From the NCBI RefSeq assembly GCF_024204685.1, contig NZ_CP100350.1, positions 1,776,501 to 1,840,500 on the forward strand: a stretch of DNA of 64,000 bases, given 5' to 3'. The notes beneath the pieces are model-generated. The model saw only the letters and a program-made list of their open reading frames with translations, had not been told where the DNA came from and did not search any database. Position numbers and translations under genes: made by a program. This document shows, in pieces, positions 34,665 to 42,775 of the stretch (position 1 is its first letter; the number at the start of each line of letters is the position of its first letter). The stretch is from Gilvimarinus sp. DA14. Lineage in GTDB: Bacteria > Pseudomonadota > Gammaproteobacteria > Pseudomonadales > Cellvibrionaceae.

Positions 34665-36329
34665 ATGGCACAGTACGTTTTCACCATGAATCGGGTGGGC
34701 AAGGTCGTCCCCCCGAAGCGCGAAATTCTCAAAGACATTTCCCTGTCATTCTTCCCCGGAGCCAAAATTGGCGTACTGGGTTTAAACGGTTCAGGTAAAT
34801 CCACCCTGCTGCGGATTATGGCCGGCGTGGATACCGAATATAACGGTGAAGCTCGCCCCATGCCGGACATCAAAATCGGCTACCTGCCCCAAGAGCCCGA
34901 GCTGGATCCAGCAAAAGACGTGCGCGGCAATGTCGAAGACGGCGTGCGCGAGGCGGTGGATGCGCTGGCCGCGCTGGAGCAAATTTACGCTGACTACGCC
35001 GAGCCGGACGCCGATTTTGACGAGCTGGCGAAAAAACAGGCCCGCTGCGAAGACATTATTCAAGCCTGGGACGCCCACAACCTGGATCACACCCTGGAAG
35101 TGGCCGCTGACGCCCTGCGTCTGCCGCCGTGGGACGCCGATGTCACCAAGCTTTCGGGTGGTGAACGCCGCCGCGTAGCCCTGTGCCGTTTGCTGCTGTC
35201 GCGCCCGGATATGTTGCTGTTGGACGAACCCACCAACCACCTGGACGCCGAGAGTGTGTTCTGGCTGGAGCAATTTCTGCAAAACTTTAACGGCACCGTG
35301 GTCGCCATTACCCACGACCGCTACTTTTTGGATAACGCCGCCGGCTGGATTTTAGAGCTGGACCGCGGTCACGGCATTCCCTACGAGGGCAACTACTCCG
35401 ACTGGCTGGAAGCAAAAGAAAAACGCCTGGAGCAAGAAGCCAAAGCCGAAGCCTCACATCAAAAAGCCATTAAAGCCGAGCTTGAGTGGGTGCGGCAAAA
35501 CCCCAAAGGCCGCCAGGCCAAAAGTAAAGCGCGTCTGGCCCGCTTTGACGAGCTGCAAAGCCAGGAATTCCAAACCCGCAACGAAACCAACGAAATCTAT
35601 ATTCCACCGGGCGAGCGCCTGGGCGATAAAGTGATCGAGCTGGAAAACGTCAGCAAAGGCTATGGCGATCGCCTGCTGATCGACAACCTGACCATGAGCG
35701 TGCCCAAGGGCGCGGTAGTGGGTATTGTGGGCGGTAACGGCGCGGGTAAATCCACCCTGTTCCGCATGATTGCCGGCACCGAGCAGCCCGACAGTGGCAC
35801 CGTGACCCTGGGCGAGACGGTTAACGTCGCCTATGTGGAACAGAGCCGCGAAAACCTGCAGGACAACCAGACTGTGTGGGAAGCCATTTCCGGCGGCCAG
35901 GACATTTTGCGCATCGGCAACTACGAAGTGTCCAGCCGCTCCTATGTGGGCCGCTTTAACTTTAAAGGCTCGGACCAGCAAAAACGCGTGGGCGAGTTAT
36001 CCGGTGGTGAGCGCGGCCGCTTACACCTGGCAAATACCCTAAAACAGGGTGCTAACGTGCTGCTGTTGGATGAACCGTCTAACGATTTGGACGTGGAAAC
36101 CCTGCGCGCCCTGGAAGACGCCATTCTCGCCTTCCCCGGCTGTGTGATGGTCATCTCGCACGACCGCTGGTTCCTGGATCGTATCGCCACCCACATTCTG
36201 GCCTACGAGGGTGAATCTGAAGTGGTGTTCTTTGAAGGTAACTACACCGATTACCACGAAGACTTTATCAAACGTAAGGGCCAAGACGCCCAACCCAAGC
36301 GGATGAAGTACAAGCCGCTGAAAGGCTAA
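34665..36329 (+). CDS. ettA: energy-dependent translational throttle protein
   Basis: 554 residues, ABC-F family with two ATPase domains and no membrane segments. First Walker A GLNGSGKST (about 39-47), signature LSGGERRR, Walker B LLLDEPTNHLDAES; second Walker A GGNGAGKST (about 355), signature LSGGERGR, Walker B LLLDEPSNDLDVET. The linker between them has the EttA motif QNPKGRQAKSKARLARFDEL. EttA binds the ribosomal E site and gates elongation according to ATP/ADP. The start at 34665 has GAGG eight bases upstream. Confidence 0.96.
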   Translation: MAQYVFTMNRVGKVVPPKREILKDISLSFFPGAKIGVLGLNGSGKSTLLRIMAGVDTEYNGEARPMPDIKIGYLPQEPELDPAKDVRGNVEDGVREAVDALAALEQIYADYAEPDADFDELAKKQARCEDIIQAWDAHNLDHTLEVAADALRLPPWDADVTKLSGGERRRVALCRLLLSRPDMLLLDEPTNHLDAESVFWLEQFLQNFNGTVVAITHDRYFLDNAAGWILELDRGHGIPYEGNYSDWLEAKEKRLEQEAKAEASHQKAIKAELEWVRQNPKGRQAKSKARLARFDELQSQEFQTRNETNEIYIPPGERLGDKVIELENVSKGYGDRLLIDNLTMSVPKGAVVGIVGGNGAGKSTLFRMIAGTEQPDSGTVTLGETVNVAYVEQSRENLQDNQTVWEAISGGQDILRIGNYEVSSRSYVGRFNFKGSDQQKRVGELSGGERGRLHLANTLKQGANVLLLDEPSNDLDVETLRALEDAILAFPGCVMVISHDRWFLDRIATHILAYEGESEVVFFEGNYTDYHEDFIKRKGQDAQPKRMKYKPLKG

Positions 36330-36337
36330 AAAACACC

Positions 36338-36363
36338 AACGCGCCTACGGGCGCGTTTTTTTT
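36338..36363 (+). terminator. rho-independent terminator of ettA
   Basis: AACGCGCC, loop TACG and GGCGCGTT form an eight-pair stem followed by eight T residues, nine bases after the ettA stop. Confidence 0.95.
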
Positions 36364-36407
36364 GCGATTCTTTTCTATAATGGCCCCAAATGGATCGGGG
36401 ACTGACA

Positions 36408-36956
36408 GTGACAGGATTAGAGCGCGAACTCGCCCTGTGGCACGGCAAAAGCACAGACGCGATACTGCACATCTATCAACGCTATTATCGCGACGCTGAC
36501 TTTTGCGCAAAGCTGTTGCAATCGTTACCCTCTCCCTGCAACCAGCAGGCGGCCAGCTGGTTGCTCAAGCATTATTGCGAACAACAGGCGTCACTTAGCC
36601 CCAGTGAGCTGGACACTCTGTGCCTGCACCTGCCGCGTTTAGCGCATTGGCAAAGCCAACTGCATGTGCTGCAACTGCTGCCGGGCCATAGTTTCAGCCA
36701 CACCCAGCGCCAGCAGCTTGAGCCTTTTGTCCGCACGGCGATTGGCAGTGAAAACAAATTCGTTCGCGCCTGGGCCTACAACGCCCTGCACGAACTCGCA
36801 CTCCAGTTCAAAGATTTGCGTCGCGATGCGCTGGACACTATCACCTGCGCGCAACGCGATGAGGCCCCCTCGGTAAAAGCGCGGTTACGCCACCTAAAGA
36901 CCGCCGCCACGATTTCCGGTAAAGCAGCCGGTACAACTCACGGCAAAACGCCATGA
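36408..36956 (+). CDS. hypothetical HEAT-like helical protein
   Basis: 182 residues from a GTG at 36408, chosen because GGGGACTGACA lies just upstream; an ATG at 36390 would add six residues but lies only nine bases after a TATAAT box (36376-36381) that looks like the promoter. The protein is all-helical with short paired helices (LERELALWHGKSTDAIL; FVRAWAYNALHELALQF; SVKARLRHLK) resembling HEAT repeats. It has no signal peptide. Its stop overlaps the patatin start by four bases, so the two products may act together. Function unknown. Confidence 0.75.
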   Translation: MTGLERELALWHGKSTDAILHIYQRYYRDADFCAKLLQSLPSPCNQQAASWLLKHYCEQQASLSPSELDTLCLHLPRLAHWQSQLHVLQLLPGHSFSHTQRQQLEPFVRTAIGSENKFVRAWAYNALHELALQFKDLRRDALDTITCAQRDEAPSVKARLRHLKTAATISGKAAGTTHGKTP

Positions 36957-39178
36957 TTCGCTGGCTTGTTTTTTTATTATGTGTCTTACCTCTGCTGAGC
37001 CATGCCCAGGCAACAGCCAACCGCTGCGACGGGATTGACGATCGACCCTGCGTTGGCTTGGTACTGGGCGGTGGCGGCGCGCGCGGCGGTGCCCATATTG
37101 GAGTGCTCAAGGCGCTTGAGGAACAGGGCATACCGGTCGACATAGTGGTGGGTACCAGTATCGGCTCTTTTGTGGGCGCCATGTACGCGAGCGGCAATTC
37201 CGCCGAGGAAATCCAGCTTATTTTCGCCCGCGCTAACTGGGACAGCGGCTATAAAGATGCCTTGCCGCGCAGCAAAATACCCAACCGCCGCAAACGCCAG
37301 CTGGATGACTTCCCTATTCACTTGGACTTAGGTTTCGACGGCCATTCCCTGCGCCTGCCTCAGGGTGTCTTGCAGGGCCAGGGCATGAAAGACCTTATCG
37401 ATCAGCTGGTAGGCACTCATACCACCTATGAGAGCTTTGACGATTTGCCCATTCCGTTTCGTGCCGTAGCCGCCGACATAGAAACCGGCAACGAGGTCGT
37501 GCTGGCGAGTGGCGATTTAAGCACCGCGCTGCAGGCGTCTATGTCTATTCCGGGGATCGTTCGCCCCATCGAATACCAGGGCCATCTGCTGGTAGACGGC
37601 GGCATTGCCAATAATTTGCCCGTCAGTGTGGCGCGCGAGATGGGCGCCGAGGTGATTATCGCCGTAGACATTGGCGCGGCCGCCATGAGCCGCGACGAGC
37701 TCACCTCGGGGGTCAGCATCCTGCGCCAGCTGACAAATTTTTTAACGCATAACAATGTTAACCAGCAAAAAGAAACCCTGAGCGAGCGGGATGTGTATAT
37801 CCATATTCAGCTCGACGATATCGGCATGCTGGATTTTGATCGCGTTGTCGAGGCCGCCGATACCGGCTACACGCAGGCTCAAGCCGCACTGCAAAACAAC
37901 AGCGTGATTGCCTCGCTCGCGGGCAAGTCCAGTGGCGCACGCAAAGAGTCGTTTCTCGCCAGTGACCAGGCTCTGCGCCTGGACAGGGTACGGCTGATCA
38001 ATCACTCGCGCCTGGGCGATGATTACATTCTCGACCGCATGGACTTGCGCGCAGGCAATGCTTACACCAGCGACGACATCCATCGCGCCATGCAGCGGCT
38101 TTACGGCCAGGGCACCATCGCGCGAGTGCGCACTACTATAAGCCATGACGGTGACGTCAACACACTCAACACCGTAGTGGATGAAAAAGAATGGGGCCCG
38201 GGTTATCTGGATTTTAAAATTGCCTTCGAAGACAACCTGGAGTCACAAAGCCGCTACCAGATAGGCGCCAATTACCGCCGCACTAATTTATCGCCCTACG
38301 GGGCCGAGTGGTATTCAACCGTTGAATTTGGTACCGAAAAAATTCTTTCCAGCGAACTCTACTGGCCGCTTGGCACCTCAGACTTTTTTCTCAAGGCCGG
38401 CGCGCGCTACGACCGCGACATTTACAGCTACCGCGAAAACGATATCGGCTTTGGTGAAATCATCGAAACCGAAGCCGGCGTACTCACCGCAGTGGGCTAC
38501 AACGTATCCGATAAGCTAGATATTATTGCCGGCCCGTTTTACGCCGAAGGTGAGTTAAAGCTGCCGGATTTACTCAGCCAGGCCTCCGGTGTGGTGAAAA
38601 TTGACTACCGCCAAAAGGGTGCCCAATTAAACCTGGACTTTGACAACCTGAACCACCCCAACTTTCCCAGCCGCGGCTGGAAATATCAGCTTACGCTACG
38701 CCGCTCGGAATTCTCTTTTACCGGTCAGCAGGACGATGCAACCCAGTTAGAGTCGGTATTAATTGGGGCGGCTTCAATGGCACGCCATAGCCTGCGCGCC
38801 GAGCTGGAGCTTAACAGTACTTTTAACGACGACCCTCTGGCCGTCACGGGATCCTACAGCTTGGGTGGTTTCCTTAAGTTATCCGGTAATAATCCGGATT
38901 TTATCTCCGGCCAACACACCCGCTTTATGAGCCTGGTGTACACCTACCGCCTGGCCGACGGTAACTACCGCATTTTGAATATTCCCCTTTATCTGGGCGG
39001 CTCGCTGGAGGCAGGCAACGTCTGGAGCAAACGCGAGAATATTGATTATGCCGAACTAATCCATTCCGGCAGCCTGTTTCTCGGTTGGGACAGCCCCCTC
39101 GGCCCCGCCTATCTGGCGTGGGGCAAATCCGATACGGGCAACCAAAGCGCCTATGTCTTTATGGGCGTAACCTTCTAA
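36953..39178 (+). CDS. patatin-like phospholipase with C-terminal beta-barrel (type Vd autotransporter)
   Basis: 741 residues. Signal peptide 1-20; patatin domain about 33-235 with oxyanion LGGGGARGGAHIG, nucleophile Ser69 in GTSIG and catalytic Asp215 in VDGGIANN. A POTRA-like stretch follows (about 345-410) and then a 16-strand-type outer-membrane barrel ending in YVFMGVTF, whose terminal Phe suits recognition by the Bam complex. This is the PlpD layout, in which the lipase is secreted by its own barrel. It overlaps the HEAT-like gene upstream. Confidence 0.92.
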   Translation: MIRWLVFLLCVLPLLSHAQATANRCDGIDDRPCVGLVLGGGGARGGAHIGVLKALEEQGIPVDIVVGTSIGSFVGAMYASGNSAEEIQLIFARANWDSGYKDALPRSKIPNRRKRQLDDFPIHLDLGFDGHSLRLPQGVLQGQGMKDLIDQLVGTHTTYESFDDLPIPFRAVAADIETGNEVVLASGDLSTALQASMSIPGIVRPIEYQGHLLVDGGIANNLPVSVAREMGAEVIIAVDIGAAAMSRDELTSGVSILRQLTNFLTHNNVNQQKETLSERDVYIHIQLDDIGMLDFDRVVEAADTGYTQAQAALQNNSVIASLAGKSSGARKESFLASDQALRLDRVRLINHSRLGDDYILDRMDLRAGNAYTSDDIHRAMQRLYGQGTIARVRTTISHDGDVNTLNTVVDEKEWGPGYLDFKIAFEDNLESQSRYQIGANYRRTNLSPYGAEWYSTVEFGTEKILSSELYWPLGTSDFFLKAGARYDRDIYSYRENDIGFGEIIETEAGVLTAVGYNVSDKLDIIAGPFYAEGELKLPDLLSQASGVVKIDYRQKGAQLNLDFDNLNHPNFPSRGWKYQLTLRRSEFSFTGQQDDATQLESVLIGAASMARHSLRAELELNSTFNDDPLAVTGSYSLGGFLKLSGNNPDFISGQHTRFMSLVYTYRLADGNYRILNIPLYLGGSLEAGNVWSKRENIDYAELIHSGSLFLGWDSPLGPAYLAWGKSDTGNQSAYVFMGVTF

Positions 39179-39250
39179 GATTGCTGCCCCTAGAGGCTCG
39201 CCTGCTGACAAATCTTTACTCCCCGGTACCAGCGCAGCCCATCTAGCAAC

Positions 39251-39279
39251 TTGTATTTCGTATTTTCACGAAATAAGAT
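39251..39279 (+). promoter_or_regulatory. promoter with an operator in the spacer, ahead of the arsR-type gene
   Basis: TTGTAT (39251-39256) and TAAGAT (39274-39279) are separated by exactly 17 bases. Most of the spacer is the inverted repeat ATTTCGT, six bases, ACGAAAT (39255-39274). A third half-site ACGAAAT lies at 39290-39296. Binding here would block RNA polymerase, the normal way ArsR proteins repress themselves. Confidence 0.65.
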
Positions 39280-39327
39280 TAGGAAGAACACGAAATTCGA
39301 TTGCACAGGATATAGCCACAAGAAATT

Positions 39328-39648
39328 ATGCCACCCGATGACCTGAACGAGACCATCAAAGCCCTGGCCCACCCGCTGCGGCGTGAAATACTGTGCTGGC
39401 TCAAGTGCCCGGCGACACACTTTCCCGACCAGTTGCACTCGTTTGAGCTGGGAGTATGCGCCGGGCAGCTGCAGCAAAAGTGTGGTTTATCGGCCGCCTC
39501 TACCTCTGCGCATCTTGCTGTGCTCAGCAAAGCCGGTCTTATTCAGTGTCAAAAACACGGTCAGTGGCATTTTTACCGTCGCAATGAAACGTCAATCGAG
39601 AGTTTTTCCCAGGCCATTCAAGCCTATCTATCCCCCCAGGAGATGTAA
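39328..39648 (+). CDS. ArsR family winged-helix transcriptional regulator
   Basis: 106 residues. The HTH is AGQLQQKCGLSAASTSAHLAVL preceded by KALAHPLRREIL and followed by the wing LIQCQKHGQWHFYRR, all typical. Five Cys (23, 27, 44, 52, 74) could sense metal or electrophiles; the exact ELCVC metal motif of ArsR is not present. The next gene, an Old Yellow Enzyme reductase, begins one base after its stop, so it most likely controls that operon, with an electrophile or quinone as inducer. This role is inference. Confidence 0.9.
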   Translation: MPPDDLNETIKALAHPLRREILCWLKCPATHFPDQLHSFELGVCAGQLQQKCGLSAASTSAHLAVLSKAGLIQCQKHGQWHFYRRNETSIESFSQAIQAYLSPQEM

Positions 39649-39649
39649 C

Positions 39650-40714
39650 ATGGCAAGCCTATTCGACCCTCTGCAGCTCGGTGAGCTGTCTCTCAACAAT
39701 CGTATTATTATGGCGCCCCTTACCCGCTGCCGCGCCAGCGAAGGCCGGGTTCCCAATGCCCTGATGGCTGAATACTATCGCCAGCGCGCCAGCGCCGGGA
39801 TGATTATCAGCGAGGCCACCAGTGTCACCCCTATGGGGGTCGGCTATCCGGATACCCCTGGTATTTGGTCCGACGAACAGGTAGCAGGCTGGCAGCAGGT
39901 AACCCAGGCCGTGCACGCCGAGGGAGGCAAGATACTGCTGCAACTGTGGCATGTAGGGCGGATCTCAGACCCGATTTACCTCAACGGCCAGCTGCCGGTC
40001 GCCCCCAGCGCCCTCAAACCCGCGGGGCACGTGAGCCTAGTGCGCCCTATGAAAGACTACGAAACGCCGCGCGCGCTGGAAACCGACGAAATCAGCGATG
40101 TTATTCAAGCCTTTAGAGTGGGCGCTGAGAATGCCAAACGCGCCGGCTTTGACGGTGTTGAAATTCACGGCGCCAATGGCTACCTGCTGGATCAGTTTCT
40201 ACAAAGCGGCACCAACCAACGCACCGATGCCTACGGAGGATCGCTGGAAAATCGCGCCCGCTTGATGCTGGACATTACCGATGCGGTACTCAGCGTTTGG
40301 CCGGCTGGGCGCGTAGGCATGCACCTGGCGCCGCGCGGCGACGGCCACGATATGAGCGATGCCAACCCCGCCGAGACTTTTGGTTATATTGCCAGTGAAC
40401 TGGGCAAGCGCGGCCTGGCGTTTATTTGTACGCGCGAGCACGAAGCCGAAGACAGCTTGGGCCCGAAGCTTAAAGAACAATTTGGCGGCGTGTATATTGC
40501 CAACGAAAAGTTCGACAAAGCCAGCGCCAACCGTTGGCTAAAAGAAGGCAAAGCGGATGCAGTCGCGTTTGGGGTGCCCTTTATCGCCAACCCGGATCTG
40601 CCCCGCCGACTGCGCAAGGACGCCGAGCTAAACACGCCACGCCCCGAGCTTTTCTATGGCGGCGGCAAGGACGGCTATACCGACTACCCGAGCCTGGAAA
40701 CAGAGACTGCCTGA
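39650..40714 (+). CDS. alkene reductase, Old Yellow Enzyme family (NemA-like)
   Basis: 354 residues, FMN-dependent TIM barrel. It reduces activated C=C bonds or nitro groups of electrophiles with NADPH. Motifs: N-terminal RIIMAPLTRCRA, substrate-site FDGVEIHGANGYLLDQFL with the His-x-x-Asn pair, and TDAYGGSLENRARL. The C-terminal AVAFGVPFIANPDLPRRL closes the FMN site. AGGAG precedes the start; it is co-transcribed with the ArsR gene and ended by a clear terminator. Confidence 0.94.
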   Translation: MASLFDPLQLGELSLNNRIIMAPLTRCRASEGRVPNALMAEYYRQRASAGMIISEATSVTPMGVGYPDTPGIWSDEQVAGWQQVTQAVHAEGGKILLQLWHVGRISDPIYLNGQLPVAPSALKPAGHVSLVRPMKDYETPRALETDEISDVIQAFRVGAENAKRAGFDGVEIHGANGYLLDQFLQSGTNQRTDAYGGSLENRARLMLDITDAVLSVWPAGRVGMHLAPRGDGHDMSDANPAETFGYIASELGKRGLAFICTREHEAEDSLGPKLKEQFGGVYIANEKFDKASANRWLKEGKADAVAFGVPFIANPDLPRRLRKDAELNTPRPELFYGGGKDGYTDYPSLETETA

Positions 40715-40731
40715 CATTTAGCGCTTAAATG

Positions 40732-40769
40732 CAAAAGCTACCGGCCTCATCACACATCGGTAGCTTTTG
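40732..40769 (+). terminator. terminator of the arsR-alkene reductase operon
   Basis: CAAAAGCTACCG and CGGTAGCTTTTG are a perfect 12-base inverted repeat around a 14-base loop, ending in TTTT on the plus strand. Confidence 0.85.
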
Positions 40770-40825
40770 TTGCCCAGCCATATCCGTCGTTTCGACGGCG
40801 CGGCAATCTGCGTTATAATTCGGTC

Positions 40826-41239
40826 ATGTTGAAAATCAGCAATACTGTCACCCTTGCCGACTGGGAAATCGATTTGCAGTTTATTCGTGCCCAGGGCGCG
40901 GGGGGACAAAACGTCAATAAAGTCTCCAGCGCGGTACATCTGCGCTTTGATATTAACCGCTCTACCCTGCCTGCGTATTACAAAGAAAGATTGCTTGCGT
41001 TTAACGACCAGCGTATTAGCAAAGAGGGCGTCATTGTGATTAAAGCACAGCAATTTCGCACTCAGGAAAAAAACATTGACGATGCGCTAAACCGTTTAAA
41101 AGATTTGATTGTAAAAGCGGGCTATCAGCCCAAAAAGCGCAAGCCCACCAAGCCCAGTCGCAGCTCGCAAAGAAAACGTATGGACAAGAAAACCCAGCGC
41201 GGTCAAATTAAACGCATGCGCGGCAAGGTAGATCTTTAA
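40826..41239 (+). CDS. arfB: alternative ribosome-rescue peptidyl-tRNA hydrolase
   Basis: 137 residues, normal length. The catalytic GGQ is at residues 26-28 in RAQGAGGQNVNKVSS. The C-terminal tail from about 100 is strongly basic (KKRKPTKPSRSSQRKRMDKK), as needed to enter the empty mRNA channel of a stalled ribosome. No stop-codon recognition domain is present, which separates it from release factors. It is monocistronic and meets the alpha/beta hydrolase gene tail to tail. Confidence 0.96.
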   Translation: MLKISNTVTLADWEIDLQFIRAQGAGGQNVNKVSSAVHLRFDINRSTLPAYYKERLLAFNDQRISKEGVIVIKAQQFRTQEKNIDDALNRLKDLIVKAGYQPKKRKPTKPSRSSQRKRMDKKTQRGQIKRMRGKVDL

Positions 41240-41243
41240 TTCA

Positions 41244-42710
41244 TCACAATCCGTTTACAAAACCCACCAGATCGTAATAGTACTGTGTGATCGGTTGTCC
41301 GTAGGCCACCTGAATGCGTGCCCCTATGCCATTGTTTTCGTAAGCCTCAATCATGGGTAGCGAAAAATTGGGTAAGTGCACCAAGTCATACGCCCCTGGG
41401 TCACCCGCATCCGGGCAGTGCTTTAAATCATCTACCGTCAACTTGTGTTCGGACAAATCCACCAGCTCATCAGCGTAATAAAGCCCAAGCTTAGGCGAGT
41501 TTGTATCCACTAAGCCAAATGCATGACCGTACAGTTGTAAGTTGCCATAGTCTTCAAGATACGAGTAATAACAGTAATAAGCATTAAGCTCGCTGGGGGT
41601 TGTTGGGGTGGGCGCTTCCAGATAGTTGTTTCGAATCCAGGTGGTCGAATAAGTGGTCGAGGCATCGTAACCCCACACCCCAGCCACCTTGGAAGACTCG
41701 CGGGCGACAGGATCCACACTGCCAATGTTTTGCAACTCCCGCATCCCCGTATAAACCGCCAAACCACCGCCGAGGGATGTCCCGGCCAGTACGATACGAT
41801 TGCGATTGATATTAAACTCGTCGGCATAGTGTTTAAAAAACTGCACCGCTCGTCCCATATCATCTTTCGCCACCGGGCTCTTGTTGGCATCAACTTCCTT
41901 GAGCGGATGACGAAAGTCTAGCGCCGCCACAGCGTAACCGCTGTCCAGTAAAAACTCGATTGCCAACGCCTGATCGACGCGAAAAATCTCTTTAGTTTTG
42001 TTCGCTGGATGTCCCAGAATAATCAGCGTTTTGGCCGCGCTTGAATCAATTTTTCCCGCTGCGGCAGGGTAATAGTAATCAAAGGTTAGGTTATTGATAT
42101 GAGCCGAGGCGGGCTCACCTCTCGGGCCGGGAAAGTCAGGGCTGACCCGATAGCTGTTTTGCCAAGGCTGATCGGACGCGAAAAATATGTCGCGATAAAA
42201 TGCACAACTGTAAGCCATGCAACCACTGTAATTGTAGCCATCATTAAGCGCCGATGTATGCACATAGTGGCTGTCGAGCGTCTCACGGGTAACGCGCGTT
42301 TGCAGGTGCACGGTATCGCAATACTGGCGGTACTTATCCTCTAACCGAGTGATATCACCAATGCAAATCTCAAGAGTTTGATACTCTCCTACAGCACGCG
42401 CCAGGGAGCTGGGGTGGTTAACCCGCCAGTCGATTCCCGCCGCTCCGCCCGGAGGAGCGAGTTTGGCGACGTATGCGTTGTTGATATACACATAGTGATA
42501 TTGAAACGTCAGATCGGCCGGCGGATTCTCAGGCAAAACCACATCGTAGCTAAACTTAAACGCCGAGTGTGGCGGTATTTGCGCGTAACCGTCGACGACT
42601 GGCGAGCCATCGACACTTTGAAAACTCACCTCTGTCGCCAACACAGACTGCGCACAGACAACAACCCCCAAAATACAAAATAACCGCTTACCGCACGTGC
42701 TTTTTGTCAT
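41244..42710 (-). CDS. secreted alpha/beta hydrolase, paralogue 1
   Basis: 488 residues with a signal peptide (about 1-25, ending VLA). Residues about 27-140 form a beta-rich N-terminal domain of a type I do not recognise (FKFSYDVVLPENPPADLTFQ). The alpha/beta hydrolase domain follows, with LIILGHPANKTKE, VAALDFRHPLKE and nucleophile Ser312 in GTSLGGG. The C-terminus YYYDLVGFVNGL is shared with the neighbour. Ester or polymer hydrolysis outside the cytoplasm is likely. Eight or more Cys suggest disulfides. GGAG precedes the start. Confidence 0.82.
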   Translation of the reverse strand: MTKSTCGKRLFCILGVVVCAQSVLATEVSFQSVDGSPVVDGYAQIPPHSAFKFSYDVVLPENPPADLTFQYHYVYINNAYVAKLAPPGGAAGIDWRVNHPSSLARAVGEYQTLEICIGDITRLEDKYRQYCDTVHLQTRVTRETLDSHYVHTSALNDGYNYSGCMAYSCAFYRDIFFASDQPWQNSYRVSPDFPGPRGEPASAHINNLTFDYYYPAAAGKIDSSAAKTLIILGHPANKTKEIFRVDQALAIEFLLDSGYAVAALDFRHPLKEVDANKSPVAKDDMGRAVQFFKHYADEFNINRNRIVLAGTSLGGGLAVYTGMRELQNIGSVDPVARESSKVAGVWGYDASTTYSTTWIRNNYLEAPTPTTPSELNAYYCYYSYLEDYGNLQLYGHAFGLVDTNSPKLGLYYADELVDLSEHKLTVDDLKHCPDAGDPGAYDLVHLPNFSLPMIEAYENNGIGARIQVAYGQPITQYYYDLVGFVNGL

Positions 42711-42775
42711 TCGCTTTGACTCCTAAACCCTGGATTAAAATCCCTGTAACAGACCACCCAATGCGCGCCTCTTGC

